Shown: positions 1 to 6,457 of the stretch, in pieces | How the letters are laid out: each line of letters begins with the position of its first letter | How positions within the stretch are numbered: the first letter of the stretch is position 1 | Made by a program: the position numbers and the translations under genes | Assembly (NCBI GenBank): GCA_046565595.1 | Contig: JBKHYG010000080.1 | Span: forward strand, 1-21,139 | From: JBKHYG01 sp046565595 | Lineage (GTDB): Bacteria; Actinomycetota; AC-67 | DNA: 21,139 nucleotides | Reading direction: 5' to 3' | The notes under the pieces: model-generated | Told to the model about the DNA's origin: nothing | Databases searched by the model: none | The model's input: the letters and a program-made list of their open reading frames with translations, nothing else

Positions 1-277
1 CCTGCAGGACCGGTGGGACCGTGATCTCCTTGCCGAGGACCTTCAGCAGGCTGAGGAGCCCAGCGGCGACCACCAGGACTATCCCAAGGCCCACCGTCCC
101 CTCTTGCCAACCGTTACCGGTAACCGACACACCGAATAGATCCACCCCGAACCAGGGAAGGAAGGAGGCGATCAGCAGAACGCCCGCCGCGATCATGACC
201 ATTCGGTGAGGGCCCGTGGCTGACTTGACCTTGTCCGCCATGTCTTCCCACTCGGGTGTGCCAGATGATTCGCTCAT
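1..277 (-). CDS. Small membrane protein, function unknown (3' end beyond left edge)
   Basis: I do not recognise the family. An ATG at 277 is preceded by a strong Shine-Dalgarno (GGGGGAGG, about 8 nt upstream). From it the frame stays open to the left edge, giving 92 codons. The N-terminal 25 residues are polar and charged. Residues about 26-43 form a hydrophobic segment ending in SFLPWF, followed by a short polar loop and a second hydrophobic segment at about 61-81. This is a two-or-more-helix inner-membrane protein with the N-terminus probably in the cytoplasm. It lies 88 nt downstream of the cupredoxin-like gene on the same strand. TACGAT at 302-307 (minus strand) could be its own -10 box. 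The C-terminus is not visible, so the function cannot be inferred. Confidence 0.75.
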   Translation of the reverse strand, partial: MSESSGTPEWEDMADKVKSATGPHRMVMIAAGVLLIASFLPWFGVDLFGVSVTGNGWQEGTVGLGIVLVVAAGLLSLLKVLGKEITVPPVLQ

Positions 278-365
278 AGATCGTCCTCCCCCTATCAGAT
301 GATCGTAGGGGCAAGCATCGCCTCTGGATCATGCGAGGTCAAGCAGGCAGGGACCCAGCCGCAGG

Positions 366-1049
366 TCAGAGCACTACGAAGGGAACGCGTTCGCTGGTCG
401 ACTGATTGCCGCTGTGATCGATGGCGATAGCCTCTGCGACATATGAACCGGGCAGGAGGTTGGCACGAAGCTCGAATGTGGCATTGCCGCTGCCGCACCC
501 ATCACATGCAGCGGTCTGTGTCTTTGGCAAACCCAGGGTGTCGTAGTAGCGCACCAGGACGGCCAACATCCGATCGTTGTCTGATGCGGCTCCCGAGATC
601 ACCACGGGATTGTCGATCGATCCGCCGACGATCTGAGCCTGAGGTATGACGACTTCTCGGGCCCTAGGGGAAGTGATCTTCACGCTCGGAGGGGTCAGGT
701 CAGCGACCTGTTGAGCGACCACGCCGCACATGCCCTGGCAGTCCCCGAACTGGGATATCTGTGAGTGCAGGGTGCATCGGTACCTTATGGGAGTCCCGCC
801 GAAGGGCGCGTCCATCTGGAAGCCAGCCGAACGGATCCCGCTGTCGAAACTCGCGCCAGAGTAGGCGGTGACCGTGTGTTGCCCTTCAAGCCAGGTGAAA
901 GCGACCGTGTCCCCGGGGGCTGCGACCCGGCTCGTCGGGTCGAAGGTGTTGTTCCTCACATTGACCGGAACGGTGGCCGCACGCGCAGGAGCCATCGCAG
1001 AAGCGATGGCTCCGAGACACACGATGAGTGCGGCTACCGTGCGGCGCAT
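366..1049 (-). CDS. Secreted cupredoxin-like protein with C-terminal Ig-like domain
   Basis: The protein has 227 aa with a Sec signal peptide at residues 1-24 (hydrophobic core, AxA-like end PARA). Residues about 26-115 form a plastocyanin-like domain. Candidate type-1 copper ligands are H58 (GQHTV), C92 and H95 (YRCTLH), and M107. In plastocyanins the axial Met lies 3-5 residues after the second His. Here it is 12 residues on, inside a C-Q-G-M-C motif (C104, M107, C108), so the copper loop is enlarged and carries an extra Cys pair. Residues about 120-227 resemble a bacterial Ig-like domain, with one more C-x-x-C at 182-185. There is no C-terminal anchor. The ATG lies 3 nt after the stop of the upstream paralogue and lacks a good Shine-Dalgarno, so translation is probably coupled. 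Copper binding or electron transfer is inference. Confidence 0.8.
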   Translation of the reverse strand: MRRTVAALIVCLGAIASAMAPARAATVPVNVRNNTFDPTSRVAAPGDTVAFTWLEGQHTVTAYSGASFDSGIRSAGFQMDAPFGGTPIRYRCTLHSQISQFGDCQGMCGVVAQQVADLTPPSVKITSPRAREVVIPQAQIVGGSIDNPVVISGAASDNDRMLAVLVRYYDTLGLPKTQTAACDGCGSGNATFELRANLLPGSYVAEAIAIDHSGNQSTSERVPFVVL

Positions 1050-1052
1050 GAT

Positions 1053-2099
1053 CTAGATCGGACTGAGGATCACGACTTCGGTGGACTTCGAGTTGGTGTT
1101 ACCGGCGGCGTCCGTCGCGGTGACGGTCAGTCTGTAATAACCGGGCCTGGCGAAGACCTTCGACACCGCCCGCACATAGTCGCCTGAGGTCGAGTTACAG
1201 CCTCCGACGAAGCTCTCACCCTTCCGGTTCGTGCACAGGAGCACTACTTCGCTCTCGCCGTTGGTGACCAGATCCAGGAGCTTGGCCGACACGGTCTTGA
1301 CGCTGACATCGTCGGTGATGCTCGCGGAAACCTCAACCGGACCAGTCCCGAGCTCGATCTGGCCAACGCGTGTGGGGAAGGGCTGTCCGGTGACCCCGAC
1401 GCGGCCCGCAGGGTCGAGCTTGATCGTGGGCAGGGCAACATCGCCACCGTTGATGACGAACGCCAGGCTCTTGGTGGGGCCAGCCCAGCCGTCCTCGGAG
1501 TTCCAGGCTCGTAGCGTTAGTGCCACCGGACCGTTGGGGTACTGCCAGGTCCAAGAGAAGTTGCCATCAGCGCCGAGGGCCGACACATCCACCACCTTGT
1601 TCTCTGCGGCATAGGTGATGCGCACGCGGTTGGCATTCGCGACCGTTCCCTGCACGGTGACCGCATTCGCCTCGATGGTCGAGCCGTCTACGGGTGCGGT
1701 GATGACGGGGGTGCCTGGGGCGTTGGCAGGACCGGCGGTCTCGATCCACCCGCACATCCCGGAACAGACCCCATCGGTCAATGTCGAGTAACTCGTGCCG
1801 TTAGAGCGATTTCCCAGAGCCCGGTAGGCCGTCGGCGTTCCGTTGAACTCGATCTCTAAGAAGCCATAGGTGGGGATCGGCGTCACGCCCGAGTTGAACT
1901 CCTGTCCCGAGTACGACTCGATCGAGCGCGACGCGCCCTTGTTCTGGAACCGGATGGTGTCACCGGCAGCGGCCTGAACGCGGAAGGGGAAGAATGCGCT
2001 CTCGCCCAGTTCCACGACGATGGTCGCCGCAGCCTGCGATGGCATGGGCGCCACGAATCCGGCGATCAATGCCATGCCCAACAGATACTTACGAAGCAT
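1053..2099 (-). CDS. Secreted degenerate cupredoxin-like protein with two Ig-like domains
   Basis: The protein has 348 aa when started at ATG 2099, which directly precedes a signal peptide (MLRKY, hydrophobic core, ending SQA at residue 23). It has a GAGGGAG Shine-Dalgarno. A longer in-frame ORF reaches 2345 but adds a polar leader before the signal peptide and overlaps the divergent methyltransferase gene. Residues about 25-120 align with the cupredoxin domain of the next gene. They share the YSG motif, a GTP-x-x-YR strand and the C-x-G-M-C-G end (C112, M115, C116). The copper ligands are replaced: R58 for His, A94 for Cys, N97 for His. Residues about 127-215 and 225-346 are two beta-rich Ig-like domains; the second has an ATDAAGN motif typical of such repeats. 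The product is probably extracellular and structural or binding rather than a copper redox protein. It is the first visible gene of its operon. Confidence 0.8.
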   Translation of the reverse strand: MLRKYLLGMALIAGFVAPMPSQAAATIVVELGESAFFPFRVQAAAGDTIRFQNKGASRSIESYSGQEFNSGVTPIPTYGFLEIEFNGTPTAYRALGNRSNGTSYSTLTDGVCSGMCGWIETAGPANAPGTPVITAPVDGSTIEANAVTVQGTVANANRVRITYAAENKVVDVSALGADGNFSWTWQYPNGPVALTLRAWNSEDGWAGPTKSLAFVINGGDVALPTIKLDPAGRVGVTGQPFPTRVGQIELGTGPVEVSASITDDVSVKTVSAKLLDLVTNGESEVVLLCTNRKGESFVGGCNSTSGDYVRAVSKVFARPGYYRLTVTATDAAGNTNSKSTEVVILSPI

Positions 2100-2221
2100 G
2101 CTTGTCTCCCTCTTAAGGATGTTCCTCCGGTCTCGGGAGTTCTCCGGCATGGGCCACACCTCCTGCGGAATCGGACACCGCTGAACGCCCGCATGTTCCG
2201 GTTTCGCCGTCTCGGGCGACC

Positions 2222-2227
2222 TATCCT
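2222..2227 (+). promoter_or_regulatory. Putative -10 box (TATCCT) for a leaderless methyltransferase mRNA
   Basis: TATCCT fits the actinobacterial TANNNT -10 pattern and ends 6 nt before the A of the ATG at 2234. No Shine-Dalgarno lies between them. Transcription would start at or next to the start codon, which is common in actinobacteria. No convincing -35 box was seen. Confidence 0.4.
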
Positions 2228-2233
2228 GCTGCC

Positions 2234-3139
2234 ATGCTTGACCCAGTTCCAGCGGAACACCCAGACCGCTCGAGTCGATGTCGGATCTGTGGTCGGTTCG
2301 CGGGGTCTCCGGTCGCACACCCGCACCCCTGGACATATCTCGCATGTCGGGCTTGCGGGGTCTTCTGGGTCGAGCCGATGCCCGAAGGGGCTGCGATCCA
2401 GGACGCGGGAAATGCCTACACCGAGGCGTACTACTCCGGCGAGGCCAGGCCAGATGAAGCCGCGTACGAGGCCCTGACCCGCCAGGTTATGGCAGCCCGG
2501 ATGGAACGCATAGAGAGCGAACTAGGACGCACCGGACAGCTGCTGGATGTGGGATGCGCGACCGGCGCGCAGCTTCTAGCTGCCCGCGAGCGGGGATGGA
2601 GGGCGCTCGGCGTCGAGGTGAGCGATACAGCGGCTGCGGCAGCGCGAGCCCAAGGACTCGAGGTGATCACAGCCACCCTGGATCAGGCCGATCTGGCAGA
2701 TGGCTCGTTCGACGCGATCGTGCTCAGCCATGTGTTGGAACATGTGCCAGACCCGGTGGGACTGTTGCGCGAATGCCGCCGACTGATCAAGCCTGATGGA
2801 GTCGTCGCCTTGGCGCTACCCAACTCCGCCGGTTTCGTGCACACCGCGACCAACCTGTTCCACAGGTTGCGAGGCCGGTTTGGACGCGACAGGTATTCGT
2901 GCAGCCTGTTCCCGCCCTATCACCTGTACGCGTTCGATCCGCCGTCGTTGGTGAGAGCGCTAGCGCAGGTAGAGCTATATCCCACCCAGATCCGCATCAC
3001 GGGTAAGGGCGATCCCGAGACCTATCCCATGCGGTCCTGGCGTCGCGTGGGACGCATGGCCTTTGCCCAGAGGGTCACCGAGAGGGTCGGTCGCGCCATC
3101 GGCAGGGGCTCGCTCCTGGAGGTCCTCGCCCGTCCGTAG
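2234..3139 (+). CDS. Class I SAM-dependent methyltransferase with N-terminal zinc ribbon
   Basis: The protein has 301 aa. Residues 16-41 hold two C-x-x-C knuckles (CRIC at 16-19, CRAC at 38-41) that would bind zinc. Residues about 85-200 form a Rossmann-fold methyltransferase. Motif I is LLDVGCATG at 103-111, an acidic residue E128 follows beta-2, and the FDAIVLSHVLEHVPDP stretch at about 159-174 is typical of the Methyltransf_11/23 type. The C-terminal 100 residues contain a YHLYAFDPPSL segment often seen in methyltransferases acting on sugars or polyketides. The substrate cannot be read from the sequence. The gene is divergent from the cupredoxin-like operon (134-nt spacer) and is followed after 36 nt by fumC. 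The start is chosen because it precedes the zinc ribbon directly and has a -10-like hexamer but no Shine-Dalgarno, suggesting a leaderless mRNA. Confidence 0.85.
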   Translation: MLDPVPAEHPDRSSRCRICGRFAGSPVAHPHPWTYLACRACGVFWVEPMPEGAAIQDAGNAYTEAYYSGEARPDEAAYEALTRQVMAARMERIESELGRTGQLLDVGCATGAQLLAARERGWRALGVEVSDTAAAAARAQGLEVITATLDQADLADGSFDAIVLSHVLEHVPDPVGLLRECRRLIKPDGVVALALPNSAGFVHTATNLFHRLRGRFGRDRYSCSLFPPYHLYAFDPPSLVRALAQVELYPTQIRITGKGDPETYPMRSWRRVGRMAFAQRVTERVGRAIGRGSLLEVLARP

Positions 3140-3142
3140 ACT
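3137..3142 (+). promoter_or_regulatory. Putative -10 box (TAGACT) for fumC
   Basis: TAGACT is a good actinobacterial -10 hexamer. Its first three bases are the methyltransferase stop codon. Initiation about 7 nt downstream would give a leader near 27 nt carrying the GGAGGGG Shine-Dalgarno of fumC. No clear -35 box was seen, so read-through from upstream is also possible. Confidence 0.3.
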
Positions 3143-3175
3143 CCGGCCGTTGCCGAAGCGAGCCGGAGGGGCACG

Positions 3176-4591
3176 ATGAGTGAGTTCCGTATCGAGAAGG
3201 ATTCCATGGGAGAGGTCCGCGTTCCCGCGGACGCCTACTGGGGTGCTTCGACGCAGCGGGCGGTCGACAACTTCCCGGTCTCGGGACAACGCTTCCCACG
3301 ACGCTTCATCGAAGCGATGGGACTCATCAAGTGGGCAGCGGCGGTCGTCAACGAGAAGCAGGGGCATATCCCGGCGGATGTCGCAGAAGCGATCCGGCAA
3401 GCGGCCGACGAGGTGATCGCCGGCGAACTCGATGGACACTTCGTCGTGGATATCTTCCAGACCGGCTCTGGCACCTCGACGAACATGAACACCAATGAGG
3501 TGATCGGCAATCGCGGCGACGAGATCCTCGGAGCCGAGCGAGGCTCAAAGAGGGTCCACCCCAACGACCATGTGAACGCGGGCCAATCCTCCAACGACAC
3601 GATCCCGACCGCCATCCATCTGGCTGCGCTCGGAGCCCTACGGGACTCACTCATACCGGCGATGACGACCCTCGCCGCGGCATTGCGCGCGAGATCCGAG
3701 ACCTGGGCCGAAGATGTGAAACCTGGCCGCACGCACCTGATGGATGCCACGCCGATCACCTTCGGTCAAGAGTTCGCCGGCTATGCGACCCAGATCGAGA
3801 AGGGACTGGAGCGCATCGCCGACGCGCAGAAGCGGCTGGGCGAACTGGCACTCGGTGGAACCGCGGTCGGCTCTGGCCTGAACGCGGAGGAGGGTTTCGC
3901 GGCTGCCGTGATCGCCCAGATGGCCGAGCGCACAGGACTCGAGATCAAGGAAGCAGACGATCATTTCGAGGCACAGAGCACCAAAGATGCTTGCGTCGAG
4001 ACCAGCGGCATGTTGAGGGTGATCGCTGCAGGCCTGATGAAGATCGCTAACGACATCCGGTGGATGGGTTCGGGGCCTAGGACCGGGCTCGGGGAACTCA
4101 GGTTGCCTGAACTGCAGCCGGGTTCCTCGATCATGCCCGGCAAGGTGAATCCGGTCATCCCCGAGGTGGTCACACAGGTGGCGGTGCAGGTCTACGGCAA
4201 CGATGCCGCGGTCGCGTTCGCCGGCAGCCAGGGGAACTTCGAGCTCAATGTGTACATGCCCATCATCGCGCGCAACCTGTTGGAGTCCATCGAGCTGCTC
4301 GGCTCTGCCTGTCGTCTGCTGGTCGACAGGTGCATCGAGGGTCTGGAGATCGACGCTGAGCGCGCACGCGCGCTCGTCGAACAGTCCTTCCCGATCGTCA
4401 CAGCCCTCGTGCCTGCGATCGGGTACGACCTCTGCGCGAAGATAAGCAAAGAAGCCTTCAAGAGTGGGCGCTCGATCCGAGAAGTGACCCTAGAGACCGG
4501 CGCGATCACCGAGGATGCCCTGGATGAAGCCTTGGACCTGTTGAAGATGACCCGAGGCGGCATAGTCGCGCCGGGCATCGGCGGAGGCTGA
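3176..4591 (+). CDS. fumC: Class II fumarate hydratase
   Basis: The protein has 471 aa, the normal length for iron-independent fumarase, which interconverts fumarate and L-malate in the TCA cycle in the cytoplasm. Family features run along the whole protein. TGSGTSTNMNTNEV lies at 97-109 and the HPNDHVNAGQSSNDTIPTA segment at about 128-146. GRTHLMDATPIT contains the catalytic His (H187), and the superfamily signature GSSIMPGKVN at 316-325 holds the catalytic Ser in its mobile loop. The N-terminal segment FRIEKDSMGEVRVP is typical of FumC and separates it from aspartase and argininosuccinate lyase. The ATG at 3176 has a close Shine-Dalgarno, GGAGGGG. The gene lies 36 nt behind the methyltransferase and converges on the SCO1664-family gene with a 5-nt gap. 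No defects were seen. Confidence 0.97.
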   Translation: MSEFRIEKDSMGEVRVPADAYWGASTQRAVDNFPVSGQRFPRRFIEAMGLIKWAAAVVNEKQGHIPADVAEAIRQAADEVIAGELDGHFVVDIFQTGSGTSTNMNTNEVIGNRGDEILGAERGSKRVHPNDHVNAGQSSNDTIPTAIHLAALGALRDSLIPAMTTLAAALRARSETWAEDVKPGRTHLMDATPITFGQEFAGYATQIEKGLERIADAQKRLGELALGGTAVGSGLNAEEGFAAAVIAQMAERTGLEIKEADDHFEAQSTKDACVETSGMLRVIAAGLMKIANDIRWMGSGPRTGLGELRLPELQPGSSIMPGKVNPVIPEVVTQVAVQVYGNDAAVAFAGSQGNFELNVYMPIIARNLLESIELLGSACRLLVDRCIEGLEIDAERARALVEQSFPIVTALVPAIGYDLCAKISKEAFKSGRSIREVTLETGAITEDALDEALDLLKMTRGGIVAPGIGGG

Positions 4592-4596
4592 CCGCT

Positions 4597-5280
4597 TCAT
4601 ATCAGCGGCCACGGAACCGCCGGCCGATCCTGCGGAGGATCGGGATAACGGTCGGCTTCGAGCAAGGCCCGAGCGCGCGCGAACACCAGATCGATCTCGA
4701 GTGCATCCAGCAGACCGTCCAGTCGTGGCGGCTCTTCGATCACCCGCGCAAGGCCCTCCCTCACCTCTTCGGGCAGCGGCTCGCCGATGAAGTCCCATAT
4801 CACCGTGCGAAGTTTCGGTTCGATGTGGAAACACAGCCCGTGATCCACGATCCGAAGTTCACCGGTCCGTGAATCGATCAGGCAATGGCCGCTCTTCCGG
4901 TCGGCGTTGTTCATGACGACATCGAGCGCAGCGACCCGACGGAAATCGTCGGCACGCTGGGGCATCAAGGTCAGATAGTGCTCGTCTGGGTCGTGAACCA
5001 CGAAGCGTTGCACGGCGCCCTCGCCGTACGGGCCTTGCCGAAGCACGGTCTCTGGCACCAGATGCCAGCCTGCCGCCTCGCATAGCCGGAAGGCGGCCAC
5101 CTCACGCTTGTACAGCCCGGCCGGGAAGTCCCATAGCGGTCGCTCTCCCCTGCCTGGCTTGTAGACGACCAGGGTCTCGGGTTCGTCCGGCAGGGTCGCG
5201 CGACACAGCAGCGCGTTGTTCGACGAACCCGCCAGCACCCCGAGCGGCTCGAGTCCGGCATCCGAGAGCCGCTGGCTCAC
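4597..5280 (-). CDS. SCO1664 family protein (PI3/4-kinase-like fold)
   Basis: The protein has 227 aa and is recognised as the actinobacterial SCO1664 family, which has no firm biochemical role. Kinase-like elements are visible. A glycine/serine loop (LAGSSNNALL, 16-25) is followed by LVVYKP with a candidate ATP-contacting Lys (K41). A catalytic-loop-like segment, D120-VVMNNADRKSGH, precedes a DFG-like VDHG (145-148), as in phosphatidylinositol-kinase-like and HipA-like folds. The GTG start overlaps the stop of the DUF3090 gene by 4 nt (GTGA), so translation is coupled. It is the last gene of the thiC operon. Actinobacterial genomes usually carry this gene with the same two partners, often near mycothiol gene mshC from what I recall. 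The kinase activity is an inference from motifs. Confidence 0.88.
   Translation of the reverse strand: MSQRLSDAGLEPLGVLAGSSNNALLCRATLPDEPETLVVYKPGRGERPLWDFPAGLYKREVAAFRLCEAAGWHLVPETVLRQGPYGEGAVQRFVVHDPDEHYLTLMPQRADDFRRVAALDVVMNNADRKSGHCLIDSRTGELRIVDHGLCFHIEPKLRTVIWDFIGEPLPEEVREGLARVIEEPPRLDGLLDALEIDLVFARARALLEADRYPDPPQDRPAVPWPLI
4624..4643. repeat. Perfect 8-bp inverted repeat, 4-nt loop, between convergent genes
   Basis: CCGATCCT and AGGATCGG flank a GCGG loop. It lies 33 nt beyond the fumC stop, inside the 3' end of the SCO1664-family coding region. A weaker stem (CCGCT/AGCGG) spans the two stop codons just before it. There is no T-tract, so it would be an atypical terminator for fumC if it is one. 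Confidence 0.4.
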
Positions 5281-5846
5281 TCCTCGTCGTCTGGCTGTCG
5301 GGGACGATGGCCGTTCATGCCCGGACAGTGGTGATCCTCGTCAGGCTCCATCGGCATCGAACAGATCTCGCAGCGCGGGCGCCCCTTGCCCACGACCTCC
5401 AAGGCGTGCTCGACCATCGCTCGAACCTGTGCACGGGTGACCACGATCCTGGCGCTGGCCTCGTCGTCCTGGATCTCGAGTTCTGCGCCCTCTGGTTCGT
5501 CGTCGTCAGGGTCTCCCGGCACGAACTCTCGAAGCATGACGATCAGCAGATCGCGTTCCGGGTCGTACTCGATGCTCATCGAGCCGACCCGCCAGTCAGG
5601 CTCTAGAGGCTCGATGAGTTCGAGATCGATAGGTTCTGGCTCGGGTGCGGGCGTCTCGGTTTCTGGCAGCATCGCAAGGACGCGTCCGAGTTCCCGAGCG
5701 AGGATCGCGACCTGCTCCTTCTCGCAGAGCAGGGTCAGGTATTGGTCGTCGGATCGGGCTTGGATCAAGAACACGCGCGCACCGGGTTCTCCGACCGCGC
5801 CTGCGGTGAAACGCAGCGCGGGGTCCAGATCGAAACTTCGGCTCAT
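5277..5846 (-). CDS. DUF3090 family protein with Cys/His metal-binding-like tail
   Basis: The protein has 189 aa and is recognised as the actinobacterial DUF3090 family of unknown function. The N-terminal half contains the family-typical pattern RVFLIQA...QYLTLLCEKEQV, then an acidic Pro/Glu linker around residues 62-82. The C-terminus has C159-x2-C162, followed by H172, H173, C174 and H180. This resembles a treble-clef or rubredoxin-like knuckle that could bind zinc. The protein is strongly acidic. The ATG has GGAG 5 nt upstream. Its start overlaps the phosphatase stop by 4 nt (ATGA), and its own stop overlaps the SCO1664-family start by 4 nt. The tight packing suggests co-production of all three proteins. 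Metal binding is inferred from residue spacing only. Confidence 0.88.
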   Translation of the reverse strand: MSRSFDLDPALRFTAGAVGEPGARVFLIQARSDDQYLTLLCEKEQVAILARELGRVLAMLPETETPAPEPEPIDLELIEPLEPDWRVGSMSIEYDPERDLLIVMLREFVPGDPDDDEPEGAELEIQDDEASARIVVTRAQVRAMVEHALEVVGKGRPRCEICSMPMEPDEDHHCPGMNGHRPRQPDDEE

Positions 5847-6454
5847 GCCTGCTCCGGAGCGAGATCCCGCAACGAACCGGTGTCGTTGATCCGGCGGATC
5901 TGCGGCATGCCCCCGCGGAGGTCGATCGCGGACACCCCGACCGGATCGATCGCGATGCGTCGGAACAGATCCGCATGCACCCCGAGGTAGTGGGCGAGGA
6001 TCAGTCGGATCGGATCGCCGTGGCTGAAGGCTGCCACGACCTTGCCGGCGTGCCCGACCCGCAACTGCTCGACGACCTCCACGCCCCGCAACTGCGTCTC
6101 GCGCAGCGTCTCGCCGTCAGGGAATCGAACATCGGTCGGCCAGATCGCGAGACGGCCGGGGATGTCACCTTTGAAGACCTGCTTCAGGGTCTTGCCTCCA
6201 AGCTTTCCGTAGCGAACATCTCCCAACCCCGGGTAGGTCTTGATCTTGAGCCTGCGTGCGCGCGCGAGCGGCGTGCCGGTCTGCTTGGCCCGCTGCATGG
6301 GCGAGCTGACGACGCTGTCGAGTCGCACCCCCTCGAATCGAGCGACCAGTTCGTCGGCCTGTTGCAGACCTTGCTTCGACAGCGGAGACTCGCCGGTCGG
6401 CAGGCGTTTTCCCACATGAGGTCCGTGTCCGTGGCGGACCAGGAGGAGCAGCAA
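5843..6454 (-). CDS. Histidine phosphatase family protein (MSMEG_4193 type)
   Basis: The protein has 203 aa of the phosphoglycerate-mutase-like superfamily. R7-H8-G9 starts the catalytic pocket, with H8 as the phospho-acceptor. R55 lies in SSPMQRAKQT, an acidic residue E115 in FPDGETL, and the second His (H145) in FSHGDPIR. These are the expected four-residue set for a phosphatase. The start is TTG at 6454, chosen because the RHG motif must sit at the very N-terminus and no ATG or GTG is available. A GGGAG Shine-Dalgarno lies in the last codons of thiC. The gene begins 3 nt after thiC and overlaps DUF3090 by 4 nt. The substrate is unknown. Membership in a thiC operon raises a phosphorylated thiamine intermediate as a possibility, but that is speculation. 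Confidence 0.9.
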   Translation of the reverse strand: MLLLLVRHGHGPHVGKRLPTGESPLSKQGLQQADELVARFEGVRLDSVVSSPMQRAKQTGTPLARARRLKIKTYPGLGDVRYGKLGGKTLKQVFKGDIPGRLAIWPTDVRFPDGETLRETQLRGVEVVEQLRVGHAGKVVAAFSHGDPIRLILAHYLGVHADLFRRIAIDPVGVSAIDLRGGMPQIRRINDTGSLRDLAPEQA

Positions 6455-6457
6455 CCC

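Noticed and set aside
2100..2345. N-terminal extension of the degenerate cupredoxin-like gene up to 2345
   Set aside because: It adds a polar leader before a clear signal peptide and overlaps the divergent methyltransferase gene. ATG 2099 has its own Shine-Dalgarno.
3235..3759. Minus-strand open frame opposite fumC
   Set aside because: It is a shadow of the fumarase gene, with no domain or ribosome-binding support.
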